64,000 nucleotides of DNA. Source: WTGA01 sp965214055. GTDB taxonomy: Bacteria > Pseudomonadota > Gammaproteobacteria > Arenicellales > Poriferihabitantaceae. Shown one piece after another: positions 15,189-25,027 of the stretch (positions are counted from its first letter, which is position 1; every line of letters begins with the position of its first letter). Made by a program: the position numbers and the translations under genes. The notes beneath the pieces were generated by a model. The model saw only the letters and a list, made by a program, of their open reading frames with translations, was not told where the DNA came from and ran no database searches. The stretch lies in assembly GCA_965214055.1 (NCBI GenBank), contig OZ243931.1:1364001-1428000 (forward strand). The letters are read 5' to 3'.

Positions 15189-17852
15189 ATGGAACTGGTA
15201 TTTTTGGGAGTCCTGGTCCTGCTGATGATCGTTGCCCTGTCTTCCGGATTTCCCGTGGCATTTGCACTGCCGGGGTCCGCCATTGGGTCCATTGGTCTCG
15301 CGGCCCTGTGCGGCTATCTGTTCGCAGGAGACCCCGGGGCGTACTTTGCCCAGGATGGGCCGGTACAGTGGTTGACCGCCGGCATTACCAATTTCAGGAG
15401 TCTGTACTGGGAAGTGGAGCGGGACACTTTGATTGCCATTCCGCTGTTTGTCTTCATGGGGATCATGCTGCAACGTTCGAAGATCGCCGAAGATCTGCTT
15501 GTCGCCATGGCGCAATTGTTCGGGCCGGTTCCAGGGGGTCTGGGAATTTCAGTGGTATTTGTAGGAGCCCTGCTGGCTGCAACCACCGGGATTCTCGGTG
15601 CCACGGTGATCGCAATGGGCCTGATTTCATTGCCCGCAATGTTGCGCAACAATTATTCCAAACCCCTCGCCACGGGGACCATATGCGCTTCGGGTACCCT
15701 GGGGCAGATTATTCCCCCCTCCATTGTCCTGATTATCCTGGCGGACCAGCTGGCGAATGCTGCCGACCAGGCACGGACAATCCGTACGTCGGAATACAAG
15801 GATTCCACGGGTGAGTTTTCCATGCCTGCTGAGTTGGATATCACTTCCGCCAGCGCCGGGGACATGTTCATGGGCGCATTGATCCCGGGCATCATCCTGG
15901 TGGTTCTTTATATGCTGTATATCCTTGCCCGGGCTGTCCTGCAGCCTGGGACGGCTCCCCCGGTTCCGTATGCAGGCCAGTACGACAGGAAGTTTGTGGT
16001 CAACATTGCCATTTCCCTGATCCCTCCTTTGGCGCTTATTTTTGCGGTACTGGGTTCAATTGTGATGGGTATTGCCACGGTTAACCAGGCAGGTGCCATC
16101 GGTGCAGTGGGTGCTATTGTGATGGGGGGGTATCGGTTGGTGGAACACAGGAAACATCGTTATACCCCGTTGGTTATTGCGGTTCTCTCGGTGGCCTGTA
16201 TCCTGCTGTTCCTGCAAATGTTCGATCTGAATGTGAAGAACATTACCAATCAAAGGGACTTCATTGGGGTCATCTGCGCCGCCGTTGCCGTCATCGCCTG
16301 TCTCGGTGCCATAGTATGGAGTGCCTGGCGAACCTTTGTGGTGGACAATACGCTGGTCAATGTAATGATCGATACCGCAAAAACCACTTCCATGGTTTTT
16401 ATTATCCTGATCGGGGCAGCGATGCTCACGGCTGCGTTCCGGGGCTTTGGCGGGGAACACCTTGTCCGGGAGTTTCTGACCGGGTTGCCCGGGGGGTTCT
16501 GGACCCAGTTTCTGGTGGTGATGCTGGTTATTTTTCTCCTTGGATTTTTTCTCGATTTCATTGAGATTGCGGTGGTGGTGGTCCCCATCGTCGCTCCCAT
16601 ACTCCTCGCCGACCCTTCGGCCAATGTGACCGCCGTGTGGCTCGGAGTGATGGTCGGCCTGAATATACAAACATCGTTTCTGACACCGCCGTTCGGGTTT
16701 GCGTTATTCTATTTGCGGGGAGTCGCATCCCGTGCAATCAAAACCACTCATATCTACAAGGGTGCCATCGCGTTTATCATATTGCAGCTGGCAGGGCTGG
16801 CAATCGCCGGTTATTTTCCGGGCCTGGTCAACTACATGCCCAACCGCACCTACCTTACCTCGGACAATGCCCCGCCGCCGGTGAATCCGAGACTGCAGTA
16901 TTGTATTGAGGAACAGGTGTTTCCCGAATATACCCGTGAGAAAGCCGTTATACTGGATGGGATTGACCGGATTCGAAATCAGGATTTTTCAGGATTGCCG
17001 AACACGTACAGGGACTCGTTGATGAATAGTTTTGTGCTCGCGGGAGAGACCTTCGAACTGGTGGATCACGCGGTATCGGCAAATTCAGCGCTGGAACACT
17101 ATGAAGCGGAATACAGACCCCTCCACCAGGGGATGCGTCAATTGAAAAACCAGTTAAGAGCGATGGAGATCCGGCAAGAGCTGATGGAACGCAAAAAGGA
17201 CCGGTTAGGCCGAACCCTCCAGACCGCACCGGAACAACTGGAATCCATGGAGCTTGAAATCCTTGAGCTGGAACGGGAGCAGGCCTCTCTCATGGAAAAA
17301 ATTCCTGCCAACTGGGACATGGCAAAGGCACGGTACGATGAATTGTACGACCTGGCAAACCGTGCGAAAGTGGCCTACCGCCGGAATGTCGATGCGGCAT
17401 ATGAACCGTTACAAACCATTCGGGCACTCCTGTACGACATCGAAAATATTCGCCAACTCCGGCCGGCCATGGAAGAGCTGGAACCTGTTCTTGGGTCACA
17501 GGGGGATATCGAAACGATCATGGAGAGGTTCAGGCAGGTGGAGTCCCGCCTGAATGAGTTAATCGGAGCAACGGAGACAAGAACCATGCTTTCGAAAGCC
17601 CGAAGAGCCCTGAAAGGCGACAGTCCTGATTTTCAGGCTGCAGAAGAGTTTTATCAACAGTCCCTGGTGTTATTCGATCATGAAATTCGCTGGAGAGACG
17701 AAGCACTTCCCCTGCTGGGTGAATTGAATACCTATAACGATTTGATCAAGGGAAATATCGGGATCAGACTTCAAAAAAGATTTACCACAGACCAGGCAAA
17801 GGCTCTCGCTGCCTGCCGGTCTGCACACCGGGATGTTTCCCTCAGGTTCTAG
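15189..17852 (+). CDS. dctM: TRAP transporter large permease (DctM) with C-terminal coiled-coil domain
   Basis: 887 residues, against about 425-450 for a standard DctM. Residues 1-550 are the transport domain: GFPVAFALPGSAIG, IPLFVFMGIMLQRS, GTLGQIIPPSIVLIILADQL and IQTSFLTPPFGFALFYLRG. There is an insert of extra hydrophobic helices near residues 315-385. Residues about 560-887 are hydrophilic and heptad-rich (for example LKNQLRAMEIRQELMERK and LESMELEILELEREQ), predicting long coiled coils. The protein imports an organic acid with sodium, probably a 2-oxo acid. The sidedness of the tail cannot be read from sequence. Confidence 0.88.
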   Translation: MELVFLGVLVLLMIVALSSGFPVAFALPGSAIGSIGLAALCGYLFAGDPGAYFAQDGPVQWLTAGITNFRSLYWEVERDTLIAIPLFVFMGIMLQRSKIAEDLLVAMAQLFGPVPGGLGISVVFVGALLAATTGILGATVIAMGLISLPAMLRNNYSKPLATGTICASGTLGQIIPPSIVLIILADQLANAADQARTIRTSEYKDSTGEFSMPAELDITSASAGDMFMGALIPGIILVVLYMLYILARAVLQPGTAPPVPYAGQYDRKFVVNIAISLIPPLALIFAVLGSIVMGIATVNQAGAIGAVGAIVMGGYRLVEHRKHRYTPLVIAVLSVACILLFLQMFDLNVKNITNQRDFIGVICAAVAVIACLGAIVWSAWRTFVVDNTLVNVMIDTAKTTSMVFIILIGAAMLTAAFRGFGGEHLVREFLTGLPGGFWTQFLVVMLVIFLLGFFLDFIEIAVVVVPIVAPILLADPSANVTAVWLGVMVGLNIQTSFLTPPFGFALFYLRGVASRAIKTTHIYKGAIAFIILQLAGLAIAGYFPGLVNYMPNRTYLTSDNAPPPVNPRLQYCIEEQVFPEYTREKAVILDGIDRIRNQDFSGLPNTYRDSLMNSFVLAGETFELVDHAVSANSALEHYEAEYRPLHQGMRQLKNQLRAMEIRQELMERKKDRLGRTLQTAPEQLESMELEILELEREQASLMEKIPANWDMAKARYDELYDLANRAKVAYRRNVDAAYEPLQTIRALLYDIENIRQLRPAMEELEPVLGSQGDIETIMERFRQVESRLNELIGATETRTMLSKARRALKGDSPDFQAAEEFYQQSLVLFDHEIRWRDEALPLLGELNTYNDLIKGNIGIRLQKRFTTDQAKALAACRSAHRDVSLRF

Positions 17853-17958
17853 TATCCCGCTTGTTGCCTGTGCAGGGGGAGCCCATGACATCCATGAACG
17901 GTCCGCTTCCCGTCTGAAATCCCTGTGGATGAGGACCGTATACCCGGTTGTTTTCTGA

Positions 17959-19953
17959 CTTCCGGTATTTTAATTTTAGCGGGTTGATGCCGGGATTGTT
18001 CGAGGCCAGGGAGGGTGGCTATGGCTTCGGATTGCGGGTTTTCCGTGTCTGTACCGGCACCGGAAACGGTGCTTCGTTCCACTTGAGTCCCAGACAGCGA
18101 TAGATGCGTCTGGCCTCGGCCGTGGCTTTGCTCGGCATCGCAAACTGCTTGCCGGTGCCTTGTTGTGTCAGGATGCTGAACTGCAGGTCATTGAGGGCCC
18201 GACGGATTTCATAGGGACTCATGGGATGATCCATTGCGGTCAATCGATGGCGTAAATGCTGCAGGCAGCAAAAGGCCATGTAACAGATGGCAATGTGGGC
18301 CTGGATCCGTTGGGGTTTCCAGTGGAAGATCGGCCGGACTTTCAGATCGTGCTTGTTGGTGCGGAAGTGCTCTGCAATCCTCCACGGACGGCGGTATTGG
18401 AGGATCAATGACTGAGGGTCCTGGTCCTCCAGGCCCCAGGCCTTGATACCACGTAATCCATCCCAGCGGGCGGCCTCGGCAATCCTTTCTTCATTCAACT
18501 CAATCCCCCCGTGGGGAAACGACAGGAACCGGGCAGCGCCGGACGTACCGGGCGAGGCGGGGAGGTCGCTCTTCTCGAGCCGTTTCCTGAGCCGGGTGAT
18601 CTGTGTCCAGCGTGATCGGGCATCCTGGCTGGTCTGGCGGTTGCTATGGGTCACGATCAATTGGGCCTCGTCCGCCGTGCGCACCTTGTACCGCAACCCC
18701 GACTTCGGTTTGCGTTTCGCTGGAGGACTGTTTGTCCCCTCCCAGGGTAAAAACCCCTCCTTGTCGAGGACCCATTGCTTGATCCCGGCTTTCTGTGTCC
18801 TGAGTCGGTCATCCAGGCCCAGAAGATAGGGAATCCCCCGGTCCCGTAGCAGCGCCTCATTGTCGGCACTGATCATCCCGGCATCCGCCACCAGCGTAAA
18901 ACGCATCTTTGGATGATTTTTCTGTAACTGCCCAATGGCGGCCATCAGCGTGGTCCCTTCCACGGTCTTGCCCGGAAACAACTCGTAACCCACCGGAATG
19001 CCATCAGCATTGAGCAGCAGCGCCAGTATCACCCGCGCCGGATGGGGCGTGGCTTCGGACGCATTGTCCAGCTCATCCACCCCCCGTTCACTGGTAAAGG
19101 ATAACTTGGTGGTGCCATAAAATACCACGCTGACGGGGTCGTCATGCAACGCCCGGGTTGCCTCCAGGGATTGCCTGCGGATCCGGTCAATGAGGGGCTC
19201 ATCGAGACAGTCCATCGTCTGATACACCCGGTCCAGGTCCAGCACCACGCCGTCGTGTTCCTTCAGCTCCCGCACCGTGGCCGGTTCGGGCAGCGATTGC
19301 GCCAATCGGTTCAGCACCAGCTCCTTCAGCATCCGGTTGTCACTCATCCGACGGGCTCCCAGTAACCGGTCCCAGCCGAGCTGGCGGTACAGTTCGCTCA
19401 TCGCTTCGCGCATGCCCGCGCCCACCCGGGTGGTCTCCCGGCACCTCACCAAATCAGACCCGAACGACACGGGATTTTTCGACTCCCTGGTCGCCAGCAA
19501 TGCCGCCTGGGAGTACTCATACAACTCGGTATACGGTTTGGGAGTCAATACAGACTGCCGGGGAGATGCCTTGCGCAGGTCCTTGATCATCGTTTCACCG
19601 AGGACCCGCAACTGGCGCAGTTGTTCGTCGCTGTTCGCGGTGCCGACATGGCGGATCAGCTTCTGGGTGACCCGGGTGCCGCTGCGCACGGACTTCACAA
19701 TCTGAACCCGGGTTCTGCCGGACGATGTGGAGGTTTTGATGCGCAGGAACATCGGGGAATGTTCCTTCATTTCGGTTCAAATGTGAACACCAAGCCAGCC
19801 AAAACAAATGTCAGTGCCATTCTAAAATGCCCCCCTTTTTTATTGAGGGGTGTATGACAAGGGAGATCGTCACAGGGGGTTTTCGCCAAAATCACCCCGA
19901 AACCCGCATGAAACCCCAACCTCCATGAAGAAATGGGGCGAAAATACCGGAAG
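17959..19953 (-). mobile_element. IS1634-family-like insertion sequence
   Basis: A 13-base perfect terminal inverted repeat (CTTCCGGTATTTT at 17959-17971, its complement at 19941-19953) encloses about 2.0 kb with one full-length transposase. It is inserted between the convergent TRAP operon and metK-ahcY. No target-site duplication is obvious next to these ends, so the true ends may differ by a few bases or the duplication has decayed. Confidence 0.7.
18019..19770 (-). CDS. IS1634-type DDE transposase
   Basis: 583 residues, uninterrupted. The N-terminus FLRIKTSTSSGRTRVQIVKS is typical of IS1634 transposases. Catalytic-core segments are VVFYGTTKLSF, LVADAGMISADNEALL (second Asp) and the C-terminal YRRPWRIAEHFRTNKHDLKVRPIFHW (YREK-like region with the Glu), followed by HIAICYMAFCC. 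The element appears intact and possibly active. ATG 19752 is an alternative start with a better family match. Confidence 0.88.
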   Translation of the reverse strand: MKEHSPMFLRIKTSTSSGRTRVQIVKSVRSGTRVTQKLIRHVGTANSDEQLRQLRVLGETMIKDLRKASPRQSVLTPKPYTELYEYSQAALLATRESKNPVSFGSDLVRCRETTRVGAGMREAMSELYRQLGWDRLLGARRMSDNRMLKELVLNRLAQSLPEPATVRELKEHDGVVLDLDRVYQTMDCLDEPLIDRIRRQSLEATRALHDDPVSVVFYGTTKLSFTSERGVDELDNASEATPHPARVILALLLNADGIPVGYELFPGKTVEGTTLMAAIGQLQKNHPKMRFTLVADAGMISADNEALLRDRGIPYLLGLDDRLRTQKAGIKQWVLDKEGFLPWEGTNSPPAKRKPKSGLRYKVRTADEAQLIVTHSNRQTSQDARSRWTQITRLRKRLEKSDLPASPGTSGAARFLSFPHGGIELNEERIAEAARWDGLRGIKAWGLEDQDPQSLILQYRRPWRIAEHFRTNKHDLKVRPIFHWKPQRIQAHIAICYMAFCCLQHLRHRLTAMDHPMSPYEIRRALNDLQFSILTQQGTGKQFAMPSKATAEARRIYRCLGLKWNEAPFPVPVQTRKTRNPKP

Positions 19954-20063
19954 CCGGGACCAATGAACGGCCCCGCTTCCGTGGTTTCTTCGGTGAAAAG
20001 CCGGGGACTCCCGGTCAGTAGTGTAGCAGGCGGCAGGGATGACCCGGCTGCCTGCCCTGCCCA

Positions 20064-21482
20064 TCAATATCGGTAGTGGTCTGCCTTGTATGGACCTTCC
20101 ACTGGAACATTGATGTAATCCGCCTGCTGTTGGGAAAGGGTGGTCAAATTCGCACCCACTTTACCGAGGTGCAGGCGTGCCACTTCTTCATCCAGATGCT
20201 TGGGCAAAACATACACCTTGTTTTCGTATTGATCTCCCCCTGTCCACAGTTCAATTTGTGCCAGAACCTGATTGGTGAAGCTGTTGGACATGACAAAACT
20301 CGGGTGACCGGTTGCACAGCCCAGATTCACGAGGCGGCCTTCGGCCAACAGGGTAACCCGGTTTCCGTTTGGAAGGATAATCTGGTCAACCTGGGGTTTT
20401 ACATTTTCCCATTCGTACTTTTTCATGGAAGCAATGTCGATTTCATTGTCAAAATGCCCGATATTGCACACGATGGACTCGTTTTTCATCTGTACCATGT
20501 GGTCATGGGTGATGACGTGGAAATTTCCGGTCGTGGTCACGAATATGTCACCTTCGGTGCAGACATCATCCATGTTCACGATCCGATAGCCTTCCATCGC
20601 GGCCTGCAGTGCGCAAATGGGATCGATTTCCGTTACCCAGACCGTGGCCCCGAGCCCCCGCAGTGACTGGGCGCAGCCTTTGCCGACATCCCCGTAACCC
20701 AGTACAATGGCGATCTTGCCAGCGATCATCACGTCGGTTGCGCGTTTGATTCCGTCCACCAGTGATTCACGGCAACCATACAGGTTGTCAAACTTTGATT
20801 TGGTGACCGAGTCATTGACGTTGATCGCCGGAAAAGGCAGCCCGCCTTCGGCAGCCATCTGGTACAGTCGGTGAACCCCCGTAGTGGTTTCTTCCGTTAC
20901 TCCCCGTATTCCCGACAAACGCCGGCTGTACCAGGTTGCATCGATCCGAAGCCTGGACCGGATTGCATTGTACAATGCCACCTCTTCCTCGCTGGAAGGA
21001 TCATCCAGAACAGAAAGATCCTTCTCGGCCTTGGAACCCAGGATCAGCAACAGCGTTGCATCGCCGCCATCATCGAGTATCATGTTGGGCCCGGGGGCAT
21101 TGGGCCAGTCCATGATTTGATGGGTGAAGGCCCAGTACTCATCAAGAGATTCACCCTTGTATGCAAAAACCGGAATGCCCTGGTCCGCCACCGCCGCGGC
21201 TGCGTGATCCTGTGTGGAAAATATGTTGCAGGATGCCCATCGTACTTCCGCCCCGAGAGAGACCAGGGATTCAATGAGCACGGCCGTCTGGATGGTCATG
21301 TGCAGTGAGCCCGCAATCCGGGTGCCTTTCAAGGGCTGTTCCCGGGCATATTTTTCCCGGATGGAAATCAGCCCCGGCATCTCCGTTTCCGCGATGCGAA
21401 TTTCTTTTTTGCCCCAATCGGCTAAACTGAGGTCCGCGACATGGTAGTCCGCCTGAACCATTGCTGCAGTTTGTGTAGACAT
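20064..21482 (-). CDS. ahcY: Adenosylhomocysteinase
   Basis: 472 residues. It hydrolyses S-adenosylhomocysteine to adenosine and homocysteine, relieving product inhibition of methyltransferases. Clear features are GSLHMTIQTAVLIE, WASCNIFSTQDHAAAA, NVNDSVTKSKFDN, the NAD-binding GYGDVGKGCAQSLRG and the C-terminal active-site tail KADHYRY. It lies 31 bases downstream of metK and is probably co-transcribed with it. Confidence 0.98.
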   Translation of the reverse strand: MSTQTAAMVQADYHVADLSLADWGKKEIRIAETEMPGLISIREKYAREQPLKGTRIAGSLHMTIQTAVLIESLVSLGAEVRWASCNIFSTQDHAAAAVADQGIPVFAYKGESLDEYWAFTHQIMDWPNAPGPNMILDDGGDATLLLILGSKAEKDLSVLDDPSSEEEVALYNAIRSRLRIDATWYSRRLSGIRGVTEETTTGVHRLYQMAAEGGLPFPAINVNDSVTKSKFDNLYGCRESLVDGIKRATDVMIAGKIAIVLGYGDVGKGCAQSLRGLGATVWVTEIDPICALQAAMEGYRIVNMDDVCTEGDIFVTTTGNFHVITHDHMVQMKNESIVCNIGHFDNEIDIASMKKYEWENVKPQVDQIILPNGNRVTLLAEGRLVNLGCATGHPSFVMSNSFTNQVLAQIELWTGGDQYENKVYVLPKHLDEEVARLHLGKVGANLTTLSQQQADYINVPVEGPYKADHYRY

Positions 21483-21513
21483 AATAGTACCTTCTGAATG
21501 TAAAATGATTAGC

Positions 21514-22680
21514 TTAAAGTCCCGCCGCTGCTTTCAAAGTTTCGGCTTTATCTGTTTTTTCCCAGGTAAACGCGGATTCCGTCCGGCCAAAGTGCCCGTA
21601 TGCCGCACTGTGGCGGTAGATGGGCCGTAAAAGGTCGAGTTCCTGGACAATGGCCTTGGGGCGCAGGTCAAAATGCTCGTTGACCAGGTCCCCGATTTTG
21701 TCATCCCCGATTTTCCCTGTCCCAAAGGTATCCACCATGACCGATACAGGTCTGGCGACACCGATTGCATACGCCACCTGCACTTCGCATCGATCGGCCA
21801 GGCCCGCTGCAACAATGTTCTTTGCGACATACCGGGTCGCATAGGCAGCAGACCGGTCTACCTTGGAAGGGTCTTTTCCGGAAAATGCGCCGCCACCATG
21901 GTGGGCAGAGCCGCCGTAGGTATCGACGATGATTTTTCGACCCGTAAGGCCGCAGTCTGCAACGGGGCCGCCGATAACGAATCGACCGGTGGGATTGACC
22001 AAAAACCGGGTCTGGGCAGTGAGCATGTCTGCGGGCAGTACCGGCTTGATGATTTCCTCGATCACTGCCTCAGACAGATCATCATGGGAAATGTCATCAT
22101 CATGCTGGGTGGAAAGGACAATGGTATCCACCGATACGGGCTGGTCCCCTTCGTACCTGACCGTAACCTGGGATTTGGCATCGGGGCGCAACCAGGGCAG
22201 TATCCCCGCCTTGCGCACTTCAGACTGCTTCGCGACCAGACGATGGGCATAGGTGATGGGGAATGGCATCAGCACATCCGTTTCGTTACAGGCGTAACCG
22301 AACATCAGTCCCTGGTCCCCTGCACCCTGATCAAGGTCCAGACCTTCGCCTTCGTTCACCCCCTGGGCAATGTCCTGTGATTGCTTGTCCAGTGAGACAA
22401 GTACCGCACAGCTTCCACAGTCAAACCCCATTTCAGAGGAGTTGTACCCGATTTCCCGTATGGTGTTGCGCACGATGCTGGGGAAGTCCAATACGGCATT
22501 GGTGGTGATTTCACCGGAAACAATCACCATTCCCGTATTAATGAGTGTTTCGCAGGCCACTCTGGATTTGGGGTCCTGGGCAATCAAGGCATCCAGAATA
22601 GAATCCGAGACCTGGTCTGCAACTTTATCCGGGTGGCCTTCAGAAACCGACTCCGATGTAAACAGATAAGATTTTGTCAT
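21514..22680 (-). CDS. metK: S-adenosylmethionine synthetase
   Basis: 388 residues. It makes SAM from methionine and ATP. Signatures include SVSEGHPDKVADQVSDSILDA, GAGDQGLMFGYA and the phosphate-binding GGGAFSGKDPSKVDRS. A TTTGAGGAG ribosome site precedes the ATG. The 150-base leader contains a 16-bp palindrome (22793-22808). With ahcY it forms a SAM-cycle operon. Confidence 0.98.
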   Translation of the reverse strand: MTKSYLFTSESVSEGHPDKVADQVSDSILDALIAQDPKSRVACETLINTGMVIVSGEITTNAVLDFPSIVRNTIREIGYNSSEMGFDCGSCAVLVSLDKQSQDIAQGVNEGEGLDLDQGAGDQGLMFGYACNETDVLMPFPITYAHRLVAKQSEVRKAGILPWLRPDAKSQVTVRYEGDQPVSVDTIVLSTQHDDDISHDDLSEAVIEEIIKPVLPADMLTAQTRFLVNPTGRFVIGGPVADCGLTGRKIIVDTYGGSAHHGGGAFSGKDPSKVDRSAAYATRYVAKNIVAAGLADRCEVQVAYAIGVARPVSVMVDTFGTGKIGDDKIGDLVNEHFDLRPKAIVQELDLLRPIYRHSAAYGHFGRTESAFTWEKTDKAETLKAAAGL

Positions 22681-22792
22681 GATGTATGCTCCTCAAACTG
22701 GGAAGTTTACGGCTGAAACAGGGGCCAGCCATTAAAAACGTTAAAAAAGGTTGTGGTAAAAAAGAAAACGCCGGGTATTACAACATAATAAC

Positions 22793-22808
22793 ATAAAGAT
22801 ATCTTTAT
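22793..22808. promoter_or_regulatory. Palindromic candidate operator upstream of metK-ahcY (SahR-like)
   Basis: ATAAAGAT-ATCTTTAT is a perfect 16-bp palindrome in an AT-rich tract 113 bases upstream of the metK start. SahR, an ArsR-family repressor that senses S-adenosylhomocysteine, is known to control metK and ahcY in many proteobacteria through AT-rich palindromes. Assignment to SahR is inference from context; no sahR gene is in the window. Confidence 0.45.
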
Positions 22809-22940
22809 ATCATTGTATATTATCACAGTTCATTGCCCGGTGGTACCGGTCTGGACCAGGAAATATACTTTCTTCGAATCAAATTTCAGTGTTCATGGGG
22901 TAGAATACGGCTGCTCCCCAACCGGTGTCATTTCCCAGCC

Positions 22941-23828
22941 ATGAACAACCCGAATCCGCAATCCATTGCACAAATACTCACCGAGGCATTGCCCTATATC
23001 CGGCAGTATCAGGGCAGGACCATCGTCGTCAAATATGGCGGGAACGCTATGGTCGATCAAGAGTTAAGGAATGGATTCGCACGGGACATCATCCTCATGA
23101 AACTGGTGGGAATGAATCCGGTAGTGGTCCACGGAGGGGGGCCGCAAATCAGCAAGACACTGAAAAAAATCGGCAAGGAGTCCACTTTTATCGACGGCAT
23201 GCGGGTCACGGACAGTGAAACCATGGATGTAGTGGAAATGGTCCTGGGGGGGCTGGTCAACAAGGAAATCGTAAACCTGATCAACGCCCTTGGTGGCCGT
23301 GCGGTGGGATTGACCGGAAAAGACGGCAACCTGATCCGCGCCCGGAAACTGTATGTCAACAAGGATGACCCGATTCTCGACCGGCCGGAAATCATCGATT
23401 ACGGGCAGGTCGGCGAAGTGGAATCCATCGACCCACGGATTGTGCAACTACTGGAAACCCAGTCGTTTATTCCCGTGATCGCCCCCATTGGTGTGGGCGA
23501 AGACGGCCTGACATACAATATCAATGCCGATCTTGTGGCGGGCAAGCTCGCAATCACCCTGCGGGCGGAAAAGCTCATGCTGCTCACCAATACGCCTGGA
23601 GTCCTGGACAACAACGGCCGGTTGATCGCCGAGTTGAAAACGGACCAGATCCCCGGACTGGTAAAAGGCAATATTGTCTCGGGAGGCATGATTCCAAAAG
23701 TGGAGTGTGCCGTTGATGCCGTTCAAAATGGTGTCGGCAGCTCGCTGATCCTGGATGGGCGGGTCAGGCATGCATTGCTGCTTGAATTGTTTACCGATTC
23801 CGGAGTGGGGACCCAAATACAGACCTGA
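22941..23828 (+). CDS. argB: Acetylglutamate kinase
   Basis: 295 residues from ATG 22941; the ORF extends upstream but lacks family sequence there. It phosphorylates N-acetylglutamate in arginine synthesis. Visible are VVKYGGNAM, VVHGGGPQISKTLKK (phosphate binding), MVLGGLVNKEIV, LTGKDGNLI and LMLLTNTPGVLD. It is cytoplasmic and stands alone on this strand; argD, another arginine gene, is 1.2 kb away on the other strand. Confidence 0.97.
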   Translation: MNNPNPQSIAQILTEALPYIRQYQGRTIVVKYGGNAMVDQELRNGFARDIILMKLVGMNPVVVHGGGPQISKTLKKIGKESTFIDGMRVTDSETMDVVEMVLGGLVNKEIVNLINALGGRAVGLTGKDGNLIRARKLYVNKDDPILDRPEIIDYGQVGEVESIDPRIVQLLETQSFIPVIAPIGVGEDGLTYNINADLVAGKLAITLRAEKLMLLTNTPGVLDNNGRLIAELKTDQIPGLVKGNIVSGGMIPKVECAVDAVQNGVGSSLILDGRVRHALLLELFTDSGVGTQIQT

Positions 23829-24199
23829 GGCGGAACTGAACCCACCGCAGTGACCGTTCCCGACAATCGGAATGTTCCCGATTCCACATCCCCGGGAAAA
23901 CGGTTCCCCCGTTCCGGGTTGGACAGCTGCCGATAAAATTCAACCCCATAGTGGCGGTGCCCGGTCTTCTTCCCGAACGAAGGTATAATCAAATAGACAA
24001 AAATAGGATCTTGTAGTAGTTTTGAAGGTGCGATTTCCTGAAAATCAGCCTTGGATCAACACCCGGCAGTTTCCTGCCTACCGGCATCACCGGGTCTGGA
24101 TGGAGACAGCCCGGAAACTGCTGCGGTGGCCGCCCAGCCGTTTGATTTCCGGAGTACGCACCCCACATGACATATGATTAACCTGGGTCATTAAAATTC
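23829..24199. other. Gene-free spacer between argB and fpr
   Basis: No credible ORF or RNA gene is seen. TATAAT occurs at 23984-23989, but without a good -35 box. If used, it would leave a leader of about 200 bases before fpr. Confidence 0.4.
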
Positions 24200-24970
24200 A
24201 TGGTTCAAGCGCATACCGAAACCGTTATTGGTGTACATCACTGGTCGGAAAAACTGTTCACGATCCGGACCACCCGGGACCCGGCCCTTCGCTTTCGAAA
24301 CGGCGAGTTTGTCATGATGGGATTGGAAGTGGATGGCAAACCACTGCTTCGTGCATACAGCATGGTGAGTGCCAATTATGAGGAGTATCTGGAATTCTAC
24401 AGTATCAAGGTCCAGGACGGGCCCCTGACATCAAGATTGCAGCATGTTGAAGTCGGGGATACATTGCTGGTGAGCAAGAAACCCACCGGCACCCTTCTGT
24501 GGGACCATTTGCGGCCGGGCAAACACCTTTACATGCTCAGTACGGGTACCGGGCTGGCCCCGTTTCTTTCCATCATCAAGGATCCGGATGTGTATGAGCA
24601 TTTCAGAAAAATCATTCTCGTGCACGGTTGCCGCTACAAAAACGAATTGACCTATAACAAGCTGATTACCCGTAAATTGATCGACAACGAGTTTATCGGG
24701 GACCGCGTCCGGGAAAAATTGATCTATTATCCCGCCGTGACCCGGGAACCGTTTAAAAACTATGGCCGCATCACCACGTTGCTCCAATCCGGAAAACTGC
24801 TCCAGGATATCGACATGCCGGAGTTGAACCCGGAGGATGACCGATTCATGTTGTGTGGAAGCAAGGGCATGCTTGAGAGCCTGGGTACCATCCTCAAAGA
24901 GAAGGGATTTACCGAAACCAGGAAAAGCGATTTCAGGGAATATGTCATTGAACGGGCCTTTGTAGGTTGA
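24200..24970 (+). CDS. fpr: Ferredoxin/flavodoxin--NADP+ reductase
   Basis: 256 residues, as in bacterial Fpr. The FAD-binding motif LLRAYSMVS, the NADP-binding STGTGLAPF and CGSKGMLESL are present. The C-terminus RKSDFREYVIERAFVG matches the bacterial (class I) subgroup. It exchanges electrons between NADPH and ferredoxin or flavodoxin in the cytoplasm. Convergent with argD. Confidence 0.96.
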   Translation: MVQAHTETVIGVHHWSEKLFTIRTTRDPALRFRNGEFVMMGLEVDGKPLLRAYSMVSANYEEYLEFYSIKVQDGPLTSRLQHVEVGDTLLVSKKPTGTLLWDHLRPGKHLYMLSTGTGLAPFLSIIKDPDVYEHFRKIILVHGCRYKNELTYNKLITRKLIDNEFIGDRVREKLIYYPAVTREPFKNYGRITTLLQSGKLLQDIDMPELNPEDDRFMLCGSKGMLESLGTILKEKGFTETRKSDFREYVIERAFVG

Positions 24971-25027
24971 CCCGGCCGGGTCCATTCACGATGGCCTGTC
25001 CCATCCCGCATCCATGGCAGGCATGGG

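Noticed and set aside
17891..19982. Similar stretches ATGAACGGTCCGCTTCC and ATGAACGGCCCCGCTTCC on the two sides of the IS, possibly a target duplication.
   Set aside because: They lie about 20-65 bases outside the inverted repeats, differ by an indel, and are too long and distant for an IS1634 target duplication.
22681..22832. SAM riboswitch in the metK leader.
   Set aside because: No aptamer-like helices or conserved SAM riboswitch cores are visible; the AT-rich palindrome explains the region better.
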